Below, in pieces: positions 25,512 to 32,517 of a DNA stretch of 64,000 bases. Numbering within the stretch: the stretch's first letter is position 1; the number at the start of each line of letters is the position of its first letter. Below the pieces are notes generated by a model. That model was not told the DNA's origin and did not search any database. It saw only the letters and a list, made by a program, of their open reading frames with translations. This stretch comes from Kitasatospora purpeofusca (GTDB lineage Bacteria; Actinomycetota; Actinomycetes; Streptomycetales; Streptomycetaceae). The translations under genes were made by a program, and so were the position numbers. Where the stretch lies: contig NZ_JODS01000003.1 of NCBI RefSeq assembly GCF_000718025.1, positions 434,001-498,000 of the forward strand. Reading direction: 5' to 3'.

Positions 25512-27042
25512 CGGGCCCGGCGCCCGCGGCCTCCCGGACCGCCGTGGCCTCACGGACCGCTGTGGCCAGCAGCGCCGTGCCCTCGGCGATCCGGGCGCCG
25601 GGCAGGGCGGCGTAGCCCATCAGGAAGGTCGGCTCGGCCGGCGGCTCCCGCACGAAGTAGCCCGAGGCGGGGTAGACCCGCACCCCGAGCGCCGCGGCCC
25701 GGCGGACGATCTCGTCCTCGCCGACGCCGCGCGCCCCGGTCAGGGCGACCAGGACGTGCAGGCCGGCGGCCGCCCCGGAGATCCGCACCTCGGCGCCGAA
25801 GTGCGTGTAGAGGCCGTCCAGCAGCGAGCGGCGGCGCTCCCGGTACAGCCGGGTCATCCGGCTGACGTGCCGGGCGTAGGCGCCGGTGGCGACGAAGTGC
25901 GCCAGCGCCTCCTGGTCGACCGTCGGGGTCAGCCGGTCGGTGATCCACTTGATGCCGAGGAACGGCCGCACCAGGCGCTGCGGCACGATCGCGTAGCCGA
26001 TCCGCAGCGCCGGGAAGAGCGTCTTGCTGAAGCTGCCGACGTAGACCACCGTGCCCTGGTGCCGGGCGGCGGCCAGGGCCGGCAGCCGCTCGGCGGCGAA
26101 GGTGAACTCGTTGTGGTAGTCGTCCTCCAGGACGGTCGCCCCGCGCCGCCCGGCCCAGGCCAGCAGGGCCCGCCGCCGGGCCTCGGACATGATGAACCCG
26201 GTCGGGAACTGGTGCGAGGGCGTCACATAGATCAGCCGCACCCGGTCCGGGTCCTGGCCGTGCGCCCGGACGTGGGCGTCGATGTCCGAGACCCGCAGCC
26301 CCTCCTCGTCCACCGGCACCGGCACCACGGTCCCGGCGGTGGAGCCGAAGACCTGGCGCAGCACGGTGTGGCTCGGGTCCTCGATCACCACCACGTCGCC
26401 CGGGCCGACCAGCAGCCGGGCCAGGATGTCCAGCGCCTGGGTGGCCCCGCTGGTCACCAGGATGCTGTCGGGCGAGGCGTCCAGCGCCCGGCTCTGCCGG
26501 ACCAGCGTGGCGATCTCCGCCCGCAGCGCGGCGGAGCCCTCGGCCGGCCCGTACCCGAGCGCGGCGACGTCCGCCCGCGCGTACGCCTCGTGCACGGACT
26601 GCCGCCAGCGCGACACCGGGAAGTTGGCCAGCGCCGGGGTCCCGTGCCGGAAGTCCAGGGCCGCACCGGCCTGTTGCATCGGCGGCGGCTCCCACGGCTG
26701 CCACAGCGCGTCCCCGCCGTCGGTGGCGAGCGGCGGCTGCGGCGCGAGCGCCGTCCGGGCCGGACCCGGCACGGCCCCCTCCCCGGCGGCGCGCTCCGCC
26801 ACCCTGGTCCCCGATCCCCGGCGGGCCGTCAACAGCCCGTTGGCGGTCAGCAGTTCGTACGCCCGCAGGATCACCGTGCGCGACACCCCGAGCTGCGCCG
26901 CCAGCTCCCGCGAGGCCGGCACCGCCTCCCCGGCCCGCAACCGCCCCGACCTGACCAGCCCGGCGATCCCGTCGCACACCTGCTGCTGCAGGGGCGTCGC
27001 ACTGCCCCGGTCCAGCACGATCAGCAGCTCCGACGATCCCAC
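25486..27042 (-). CDS. MocR-type regulator (GntR-aminotransferase fusion)
   Basis: A 518-residue second MocR protein. GntR winged helix: TPLQQQVCDGIAGLVRSG and VPASRELAAQLGVSRTVILRAYE (residues about 16-60). Aminotransferase domain with PLP lysine in YVGSFSKTLFPALRIGY. GTG start at 27042 with GGAGGGAGAGG upstream. The C terminus contains a duplicated ATAVREA. It closes the biosynthetic locus and converges with UbiD, overlapping it by 26 bases, so antisense interference between the two transcripts is possible. With the MocR at 15813 it brackets the locus; which genes each controls is not shown. Confidence 0.87.
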   Translation of the reverse strand: MGSSELLIVLDRGSATPLQQQVCDGIAGLVRSGRLRAGEAVPASRELAAQLGVSRTVILRAYELLTANGLLTARRGSGTRVAERAAGEGAVPGPARTALAPQPPLATDGGDALWQPWEPPPMQQAGAALDFRHGTPALANFPVSRWRQSVHEAYARADVAALGYGPAEGSAALRAEIATLVRQSRALDASPDSILVTSGATQALDILARLLVGPGDVVVIEDPSHTVLRQVFGSTAGTVVPVPVDEEGLRVSDIDAHVRAHGQDPDRVRLIYVTPSHQFPTGFIMSEARRRALLAWAGRRGATVLEDDYHNEFTFAAERLPALAAARHQGTVVYVGSFSKTLFPALRIGYAIVPQRLVRPFLGIKWITDRLTPTVDQEALAHFVATGAYARHVSRMTRLYRERRRSLLDGLYTHFGAEVRISGAAAGLHVLVALTGARGVGEDEIVRRAAALGVRVYPASGYFVREPPAEPTFLMGYAALPGARIAEGTALLATAVREATAVREAAGAGPVSRSRGRR

Positions 27043-27329
27043 GCCTCTCCCTCCGGCCCCGTTTTCCCGAAGTGTCGCATGCACGACACCTCGTGGGGCC
27101 GTCCGGCCACCGGCCCACCCGCCCGGCGTGCCGTTCCGGTCCTTCGGTGGCCGAAGGGGGCGGGAGCGGGGTACCGGCCGGTCCTGCGGAGGGCGACCGG
27201 GGGCGGGATGCCCCGTTGTCGGGCGTAATGGAAGGACCCGCCCCCGCGCGCGCACCGCACCGGTCGGGCCGGTGTCGAGTGCCGCGACCGGAGGAGGACG
27301 GCGGTGCAGGAGGAAGGCGGTGAACAAGG

Positions 27330-28538
27330 ATGAGCGACGAGCGGCAGTCCGGCCCGGCGGGCCGGGACCGGTGGTCGGAGGGGCGGGGCGAACGCCTGCT
27401 GGGGGAGCTGCTCGACCGGTCCCACGAGCTGCCGCCCCAGCTGATCGTCCCGTTGGTCGCCGCCGTGGTGCACGGGCTCGGCGGCCGTGACCCGCTGCTC
27501 CTGCTGCAGGACTACGGCCAGGTGGTGCTGGCGCCGCTGCCGGGGCGGGGCGCGGTCGCGGGGGAGCCGGTGCCGATCGACGGCACCCCCGCGGGTGCCG
27601 CCTTCCTGGGCGGTGCCCCGGTCGAGGAGCCGACGGCCGACGGGGTGCGGGTGTACCTGCCGCTGCTGGACGGCGGCGACGAGGTGGGGGTCCTGGCCCT
27701 CACGCTGGACGCCGTCGAGGAGGACGACCGGCCGCTGCTGCGGCGCCTCGCCGCCCTGGTCGCCGATCTGCTGGTCACCAAGAGCGGCTACAGCGACCGG
27801 ATCTTCCAGGCCCGGCGGGTCGGGGCGATGAGCCTGGCCGCCGAGATCCAGTGGTCACTGCTGCCGCCGCTGTCGATGACCGTGCCCCGGGTCGCCGTGG
27901 CGGGCATCCTCGAACCCGCCTACCAGGTGGCCGGCGACAGCTTCGACTACGCGCTCAACGACGACGTTCTGCACGTGGCCACGATCGACGCGATGGGTCA
28001 CGGGCTGGACGCCGCGACCATGGCGACCGTGGCCATCGGCGCGTACCGGCACGCCCGGCGTGCCGACATCGGACTGGCCGAGATCTACGCGTTCATGGAC
28101 CGGGCCATCGCCGAGCAGTTCGGGCCGGACCACTTCGTCACCGCGCAGATGATGCGCCTGGACACCGGGACCGGCCACCTGCAGTGGGTCAACGCCGGGC
28201 ATCCCCAGCCGTTGCTGATCCGCGGGCACGTGGTCGTCGAGCGGCTGGAGAGCGCCACCACCCTGCCGGTCGGCTTCGGCGGGGAGGAGCCGGTGATCAG
28301 CGAGCGGGTCCTGCGGCACGGCGACCGGGTCCTGTGCTTCACCGACGGCCTGGTCGAGGAGCGCGAGGCGGGCGGGGAGCAGTTCGGGGAGGAGCAGCTC
28401 ATCGACTGGGTCAACCGGGTCGAGCGCTCGCAGAGCGGGGTGCGGGCCGTGGTGCGGGCGCTCTCCCACGTCCTGAAGGAGCGGCGGGGCGGTCGGACGA
28501 GCGACGACGCCACCCTCTTCCTGATCGAGTGGCGCTGA
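27330..28538 (+). CDS. SpoIIE/RsbU-type PP2C serine phosphatase
   Basis: A 402-residue PP2C-type phosphatase that would dephosphorylate an anti-anti-sigma factor in a partner-switching pathway. Metal-binding Asp residues are in AGDSFDYALN (near 206), DAMGHGLDA (near 224), FTDGLVEE and SDDATLF at the C terminus. The first 150 residues form a GAF-like sensor (PVPIDGTPAGAAFLGG, VRVYLPLLDGGDEVGVL). ATG with GGAGGAAGG further upstream. No anti-sigma or STAS gene is adjacent, so its partner is elsewhere. A 13-bp perfect terminator stem follows. Confidence 0.9.
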   Translation: MSDERQSGPAGRDRWSEGRGERLLGELLDRSHELPPQLIVPLVAAVVHGLGGRDPLLLLQDYGQVVLAPLPGRGAVAGEPVPIDGTPAGAAFLGGAPVEEPTADGVRVYLPLLDGGDEVGVLALTLDAVEEDDRPLLRRLAALVADLLVTKSGYSDRIFQARRVGAMSLAAEIQWSLLPPLSMTVPRVAVAGILEPAYQVAGDSFDYALNDDVLHVATIDAMGHGLDAATMATVAIGAYRHARRADIGLAEIYAFMDRAIAEQFGPDHFVTAQMMRLDTGTGHLQWVNAGHPQPLLIRGHVVVERLESATTLPVGFGGEEPVISERVLRHGDRVLCFTDGLVEEREAGGEQFGEEQLIDWVNRVERSQSGVRAVVRALSHVLKERRGGRTSDDATLFLIEWR

Positions 28539-28554
28539 GGCCCCTGCTCCGGCT

Positions 28555-28590
28555 GGGGCCCGGGCCCGGCGCCGGCTGGGCCCGGGCCCC
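28555..28590 (+). terminator. Terminator after SpoIIE-type phosphatase gene
   Basis: Perfect 13-bp inverted repeat GGGGCCCGGGCCC / GGGCCCGGGCCCC (28555-28567, 28578-28590), 10-base loop, no T-run. Confidence 0.75.
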
Positions 28591-28644
28591 GGCTGCGGCC
28601 TCCGTCCCGGCTGCGGCCTCCGTCCCGGCTGCGGCCTCCGTCCC
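28591..28644. repeat. Three perfect 18-bp tandem repeats
   Basis: Three identical copies of GGCTGCGGCCTCCGTCCC between the phosphatase terminator and the small gene at 28786. Non-coding as far as I can see; likely a variable-number repeat. Confidence 0.9.
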
Positions 28645-28785
28645 GGCGGGTCGGCTCGGCGCGGGCGGAGTACGGTGGGGATGTCGGAGCGGGCCGGCTT
28701 CCTCGGGCGGAGCCCGCTTCCCCGGGCCGAGCGCTCCACCCGACGTGACGCCTGCTCGGGCGAACAGGAAAGGCGGGGCGGAGAG

Positions 28786-29031
28786 ATGTCCGTCTACGTG
28801 AAACTCTCGTCCGAGGCCCGGGCGCCGGCGGAGCCGTCGAAGGGGCCGCTGGACCTCCAGTACGAGGACGGCGCGGACGGCGTCACCTTCGAGTACGACC
28901 TGCATCCGAGCGGTGCGCTGCGCGTCCTGCGGGTCTACGAGGACACTCCGTACCGGATCGAGGTCTGCTTCGGCCCCGGGGCGTGGCTCCAGGTCGTGGG
29001 CAGCTACCTGCGGAGCGGCGCCGAGTACTGA
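28786..29031 (+). CDS. Small hypothetical protein (81 residues)
   Basis: I do not recognise a family. The ATG at 28786 has GGCGGAGAG just upstream. The product (MSVYVKLSSEARAPAEPSK...) is predicted as alternating beta strands: VTFEYDLHPSGALRVLRVYED, YRIEVCFGPGAWLQVVG (quoted in part). No membrane segment or signal. It is followed by another short same-strand gene of similar style, suggesting a small operon. Longer in-frame starts exist (28675) but lack a ribosome binding site. Confidence 0.6.
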   Translation: MSVYVKLSSEARAPAEPSKGPLDLQYEDGADGVTFEYDLHPSGALRVLRVYEDTPYRIEVCFGPGAWLQVVGSYLRSGAEY

Positions 29032-29067
29032 CGGCCCCGGCGGCGGGTGGCCGACTGCGCCGACCCC

Positions 29068-29122
29068 CTCGACTGCCCCGGTTGCTCGACTGCCCCGACT
29101 GCCCCGACTGCTCGACTGCCCG
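29068..29122. repeat. Imperfect GACTGCCCC repeats
   Basis: Five to six units of about 9-10 bases related to CTCGACTGCC and CCGACTGCCC between the two small genes at 28786 and 29155. Simple slippage-prone sequence, no function evident. Confidence 0.65.
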
Positions 29123-29154
29123 GCGATCCCCGGTGCGGGAGGCGGAGGTACACG

Positions 29155-29406
29155 ATGCCCCACTACCGATGGGTCCTGGAGACGCAGGACGACGGCGGCC
29201 ACTGGTCCCGGCAGGACGGGACCGCGCTGCCGGATCCACTGGACTACGACGGGCCTCCCCAACGGGCGGCCAACCATCTGCGGGACGTGTTCGTACGTAC
29301 GCTCTCCCGTCCCGCGCCCGGCCCCCGGGCGATCAGGATCCGGCTCTGGGACGGGATCGAACTCGCCGGCCCGCCCCAGGCCGAGGCGGAGTGGTCACGC
29401 GAGTGA
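29155..29406 (+). CDS. Small hypothetical protein (83 residues)
   Basis: Unrecognised soluble protein starting MPHYRWVLETQDDGG; contains an amphipathic stretch QRAANHLRDVFVRTLSR and a Trp-containing strand IRIRLWDGIEL. GGCGGAGG lies seven bases before the ATG. It is probably co-transcribed with the gene at 28786. Confidence 0.6.
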   Translation: MPHYRWVLETQDDGGHWSRQDGTALPDPLDYDGPPQRAANHLRDVFVRTLSRPAPGPRAIRIRLWDGIELAGPPQAEAEWSRE

Positions 29407-29469
29407 CACCCGGCCGCGGGCACTGTCCGGCTACGCGGTCACTGTCCGGTTGCACGGGCACCGGTCCGG

Positions 29470-30063
29470 CTACGCGGTCACCGGCCAGGAGGCGGCCCGG
29501 CCGCGGGCGACGTCCGCCCGCCTGGCCGCCGCACCGTCGTTGTCGGAGGGAGCGAGGGCCGACGGCAGGAAGTCGGCACGGGATCCCGGCCCCCGGCCTC
29601 CGCCGCCCGTCCCCACGGCGAGCAGATCGCTCGCGCCCGTGGTGTTCGCGGAACCGGCGGCCTCGGCCATCAGCCGGGCGGCGTCGTCGGCGTCCGTCTC
29701 CGGCGGGACGACCAGCAGGTTCAGTCGGCGCGGGGCGTACGAGAACACCGCGATCGTGTGCTCGTCCTGTTCGGTGGTGAACCAGCCCGCGTGCACGGTG
29801 TGCCCGGCGACCGGGATCCGCCGGGGGATGACGGGCCACTGCGCGGGGTTCACGGTGATCCGGGTGATCCGGCCCCACCGCGCGTCGATGTCGGCGGCCA
29901 GGGCGGGGAGTTCGAGCAGAAGGTTGCGCGAGCGGGGCCACCAGGCCCCGTCCAGGCGGCCGGGACGCACGCCGCCCGGCCGCACGCCGTCGGGTGTGAG
30001 GGAGAGCCGTGCGGTGGGATCCGGGGTGGTGGGCGTCGTCGCACGATCGAGCGTCGTGGTCAT
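29470..30063 (-). CDS. DUF5994 family protein, copy 1
   Basis: A 197-residue protein with the actinobacterial DUF5994 layout: the opening RLSLTPDG...LDGAWWPRSRNLLLELPALAADID, then GRITRITVNPAQWPVIPRRI, GWFTTEQDEHTIAVFSY and LNLLVVPPETDADDAARLM. Function unknown; members are often found beside stress-response genes. It is paralogous to the next minus-strand gene (30270). The N-terminal VRPGGVRPGR is a short internal duplication, and the last six codons plus stop (29464-29481) are repeated downstream at 29425-29442. A promoter-like segment shared with its paralogue lies at 30145-30196. Confidence 0.8.
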   Translation of the reverse strand: MTTTLDRATTPTTPDPTARLSLTPDGVRPGGVRPGRLDGAWWPRSRNLLLELPALAADIDARWGRITRITVNPAQWPVIPRRIPVAGHTVHAGWFTTEQDEHTIAVFSYAPRRLNLLVVPPETDADDAARLMAEAAGSANTTGASDLLAVGTGGGGRGPGSRADFLPSALAPSDNDGAAARRADVARGRAASWPVTA

Positions 30064-30144
30064 GATCGAGAACCTGTCCCCGGGCCCGGCACACGAGGCC
30101 GGGTCCGGCGTTGCCGTGCGCCGGAGACGACGCCAGTGTCCGGT

Positions 30145-30196
30145 GCCGGCATGCGAAGTGCCTTCGGTGATACCCAGGTTACTCCCCGTCCGGTCC
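30145..30196 (-). promoter_or_regulatory. Upstream element shared by DUF5994 paralogues, copy 1
   Basis: About 52 bases, beginning GCCGGCATGCG on the plus strand and ending TACTCCCCGTCCGGTCCG-like, clearly similar to 30776-30828. On the minus strand it includes CTGGGTATC, whose GGGTAT resembles the -10 of SigB-type stress sigma factors. It lies about 80 bases before the start of copy 1. Confidence 0.45.
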
Positions 30197-30269
30197 GAAC
30201 CCGGCATGGTTGCGGCGGCCGGTTCCGGTGCCCGGCCTCGGAACCGGCCACCGTTCGGCCGACCGTCGT

Positions 30270-30713
30270 TCAGCCCAGCAGGAGTTCCGCCGCCGGGGTG
30301 TGGTTCCCGGTCGCCGAGGCGCCCGCCATCGCGGCGGAGGCCGTCGCCGCGCTGGTGCCGGGCGGAACCACCAGCAGGAGGAAGTGGTCCTGGAAGCCGC
30401 GGGTGACGCTGATCGTCGCGTCGCTGCCGGTGAACCAGTTGATCCTGATCGTCAGGCCGTTCGCGGCGACGGAGCGGGGCACGCCGTCCCAGGCCGAGCT
30501 GTCGAGGCCGACCCGGACGATCCGCCCGAAGTGGGCGCCGAGCGCGGTGATCAGGTCCGGCAGTTCGGCGGCGATGTGCTTGGTACGGGGCCACCAGGCG
30601 CCGTCGAAGACCCCGTCCCGGGACATCGTCGGTTCCAGCAGCAGGCGGGGCAGCAGTGGCACACCGGGCACCACCCACGGCCCGACGGAGGCGGGGAGGG
30701 GGATCGGCATCAT
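30270..30713 (-). CDS. DUF5994 family protein, copy 2
   Basis: A 147-residue paralogue of the gene at 29470, shorter at both ends: DGVFDGAWWPRTKHIAAELPDL, then RIVRVGLDSSAWDGVPRSV, IRINWFTGSDATISV and FLLLVVPPGTSAATA. Function unknown. Two adjacent copies with a similar upstream segment point to a local duplication that kept its control region. Both read leftward; the gap of about 200 bases to copy 1 contains copy 1's own element, so each likely has its own promoter. Confidence 0.8.
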   Translation of the reverse strand: MMPIPLPASVGPWVVPGVPLLPRLLLEPTMSRDGVFDGAWWPRTKHIAAELPDLITALGAHFGRIVRVGLDSSAWDGVPRSVAANGLTIRINWFTGSDATISVTRGFQDHFLLLVVPPGTSAATASAAMAGASATGNHTPAAELLLG

Positions 30714-30775
30714 CGGAGGCCGCCCGTCCGGTCCACGAGGGACCCGTCATCACCCAGGGCGACGTCGACGCTGAT

Positions 30776-30828
30776 GCCGGTGTGCGGAATGTCCTCGGTT
30801 GTCCTCCACGGTACTCCGCGGCGGTCCG
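30776..30828 (-). promoter_or_regulatory. Upstream element shared by DUF5994 paralogues, copy 2
   Basis: Counterpart of 30145-30196, beginning GCCGGTGTGCG and ending TACTCCGCGGCGGTCCG; 63 bases before the start codon of copy 2. Similarity outside coding sequence suggests a conserved promoter or operator. Confidence 0.45.
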
Positions 30829-30986
30829 CTCCGGCCGTTCCGATCCGCTCACGGCGCCCCGGTCCGCCCGCCGTCGGAGTAGGGTCGTAGACATCCAGGG
30901 CATCACGCATTCCGGTACCTGTTCCGGCTTCGTTCTGGGTGAAGGACGATCCGGCGACCCCCGGCGGGCCACCGGAGACGGGAACG

Positions 30987-31439
30987 GTGAACACCGTGAC
31001 CATCCACACCCCGCAGACGGAACGGCCCGGCCACGGCCTCACGGTCGCCGACGCCATGGACCTCTGCGACTACCAGATAGCCCACGACAGCACCGTCGAC
31101 CAGGCCAACGACATCCTCCGCGGCGCCGGCGTCGAGTACCTGCTGGTCCGCGACCACGACGGCCGGTGCGAGGGGCTGGTCACCCGCACCGGGCTCCATC
31201 CGTTCCTGGCCCGCTCCTGGTACACCGAGCGCACCGCGATCGGCGCGACCGCCCACCAGCGCGGGCCGTTCGCCTGGCCGACGATGGGACTGTCCCTGGC
31301 CGCGATCGCGATGCGGGTCAAGCACCTGGCGCTCTGGCCCGTCGTCGACGAGGACGGCTACATCCTCGGCGTCCTCGACGCCGACCGCGCCAGCGGCCTC
31401 CTCACCACCGGTCTCCTCGCCACCGCGTCGACCCCGTGA
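30987..31439 (+). CDS. CBS-domain-pair protein
   Basis: A 150-residue protein with two CBS motifs that usually bind adenosine nucleotides: TVADAMDLCDYQIAHDSTVDQANDIL with VEYLLVRDHDGRCEGLVTR (first) and MRVKHLALWPVVDEDGYILGVLDADRA (second). I chose the GTG at 30987; the frame is open to 30939. Divergent from the DUF5994 gene. Small stand-alone CBS proteins of this type sense energy charge; no partner enzyme is adjacent. The stop codon lies inside the first unit of a 12-bp repeat array. Confidence 0.8.
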   Translation: MNTVTIHTPQTERPGHGLTVADAMDLCDYQIAHDSTVDQANDILRGAGVEYLLVRDHDGRCEGLVTRTGLHPFLARSWYTERTAIGATAHQRGPFAWPTMGLSLAAIAMRVKHLALWPVVDEDGYILGVLDADRASGLLTTGLLATASTP

Positions 31440-31494
31440 GCGGCTCCGTGAGCGGCTCCGTGAGCGGCTCCGTGATCGGCTCCGTGATCGGCTC
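31435..31494. repeat. Five 12-bp tandem repeats at the CBS gene stop
   Basis: Three copies of CGTGAGCGGCTC followed by two of CGTGATCGGCTC. The TGA of the CBS gene is within unit one, and the array ends exactly where the 31495 palindrome begins. Confidence 0.9.
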
Positions 31495-31521
31495 CTTCTA
31501 GGACTGAATCTGTCCTAGAAG
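31495..31521. promoter_or_regulatory. Perfect palindromic operator before NmrA-like gene
   Basis: CTTCTAGGAC - 7 bases - GTCCTAGAAG, both arms perfect. A TACTGT hexamer at 31527-31532 would serve as the -10 box, with the dyad covering the -35 region. This is the geometry of a repressor site for a small dimeric regulator (HxlR, MarR or TetR type). No such regulator gene is adjacent in the window. Confidence 0.65.
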
Positions 31522-31578
31522 GTCCCTACTGTCTCTCCCGAAGGCAATGGCCGGAACGGTGACGGGGAGGGATCCGCC

Positions 31579-32418
31579 ATGATTCTTGTGATCGGTGCGA
31601 CGGCGCACTTCGGGCGGCAGACGGTGGAGGCGCTGGCGGGCGCCGGGCGGAAGGTCCGGGCCCTGTCGCGGACCCCCGAGAAGGCCGGGCTGCCCGAGGG
31701 GGTGGAGGTGGTGCGCGGGGACTTGGCCCGACCGGAGACACTCGGGGCAGCGCTGGACGGTGTCACCGAGCTGTTCCTGGTGCTGCCCTACGGCACGGAC
31801 GTAAAGCCGTTGCTGGAGCGGGTGCGGCAGGCGGGAGTGCGGCAGATCGTGTTCCTGTCCTCGGGCGCCGTCGTCGACGGCGCGGACCCGCAGCCCGATG
31901 TGATCGCCGCCTACCACGCGCGGGTGGAGCAGGAGATCACGGCGACGGGCATCGACCGGACGTTCCTGCGACTGTTCTTCCCCGCGATCAACTCGCTGGC
32001 CTGGGCGATGCAGTTGCAGGGCGGCGACGTCCTCCGCGGCCCGCATGCCGCGGCCGCCGCCTCGCTCGTGCACGAGCGCGACGTCGCCGACGCGGCCGCC
32101 GCCGTGCTCGGCAGCCCCGAACACTTCGGCCGGGTGTACGAGCTGACCGGCCCGCAGTCACTCACCCAGACCGAACAGGTCGAGACGCTCGGCCAGGTCC
32201 TCGGCCGCGAGCTGCGCTTCGAGGAGGTGCCCGCGCCGGCCGTGCGACAGCAGCTCAGCCAGTTCATGGACGCCGACTTCGTGGCCGCCCTGCTGGACCT
32301 GATGGCCGACACGGCCGGCAGGCCGGCCCCGGTCAACGACGCCGTCGAGCAGCTGACCGGTCACCCGCCCCGCCCGTACACCCAGTGGGTCACGGACAAC
32401 CTGGCCGCCCTCCGCTGA
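31579..32418 (+). CDS. NmrA-like NAD(P)-binding atypical SDR
   Basis: A 279-residue atypical short-chain dehydrogenase/NmrA-like protein. The nucleotide motif is ILVIGATAHFGRQTVEAL at the N terminus (normally GATGxxG; here ATAHFG), then VRGDLARPETL, and VFLSSGAVVDGA in place of the catalytic Tyr region. Such proteins sense NAD(P)H redox state or act as quinone or NADPH oxidoreductases (QorB/YtfG-like). ATG with GGGAGGGATCCGCC upstream. Expression is probably gated by the palindrome at 31495. A strong bidirectional terminator follows. Confidence 0.85.
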   Translation: MILVIGATAHFGRQTVEALAGAGRKVRALSRTPEKAGLPEGVEVVRGDLARPETLGAALDGVTELFLVLPYGTDVKPLLERVRQAGVRQIVFLSSGAVVDGADPQPDVIAAYHARVEQEITATGIDRTFLRLFFPAINSLAWAMQLQGGDVLRGPHAAAAASLVHERDVADAAAAVLGSPEHFGRVYELTGPQSLTQTEQVETLGQVLGRELRFEEVPAPAVRQQLSQFMDADFVAALLDLMADTAGRPAPVNDAVEQLTGHPPRPYTQWVTDNLAALR

Positions 32419-32435
32419 CCACGCGCCCCGGCGGA

Positions 32436-32481
32436 ACGCCGAGGGGCCCGACCGCGTGCGCGGTCGGGCCCCTCGCGGCGT
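32436..32481. terminator. Bidirectional terminator, NmrA-like/ABC permease
   Basis: GAGGGGCCCGACCGC / GCGGTCGGGCCCCTC with a 4-base loop (32441-32474), flanked by AACGCC / GGCGTT. It ends both convergent transcripts. Confidence 0.85.
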
Positions 32482-32517
32482 TCACGGTCCGTCCGCTCGC
32501 TCCCGCTGCTCAGTCCG

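Noticed and set aside
27304..27333. Nine-codon leader peptide before the SpoIIE-type phosphatase
   Set aside because: A GTG frame ends in an ATGA overlap, but it has no ribosome binding site or regulatory structure; likely chance.
28591..28644. CRISPR array
   Set aside because: The three 18-bp units are directly adjacent without spacers, and no cas genes are present anywhere in the window. The same holds for 31435-31494 and 55617-55690.
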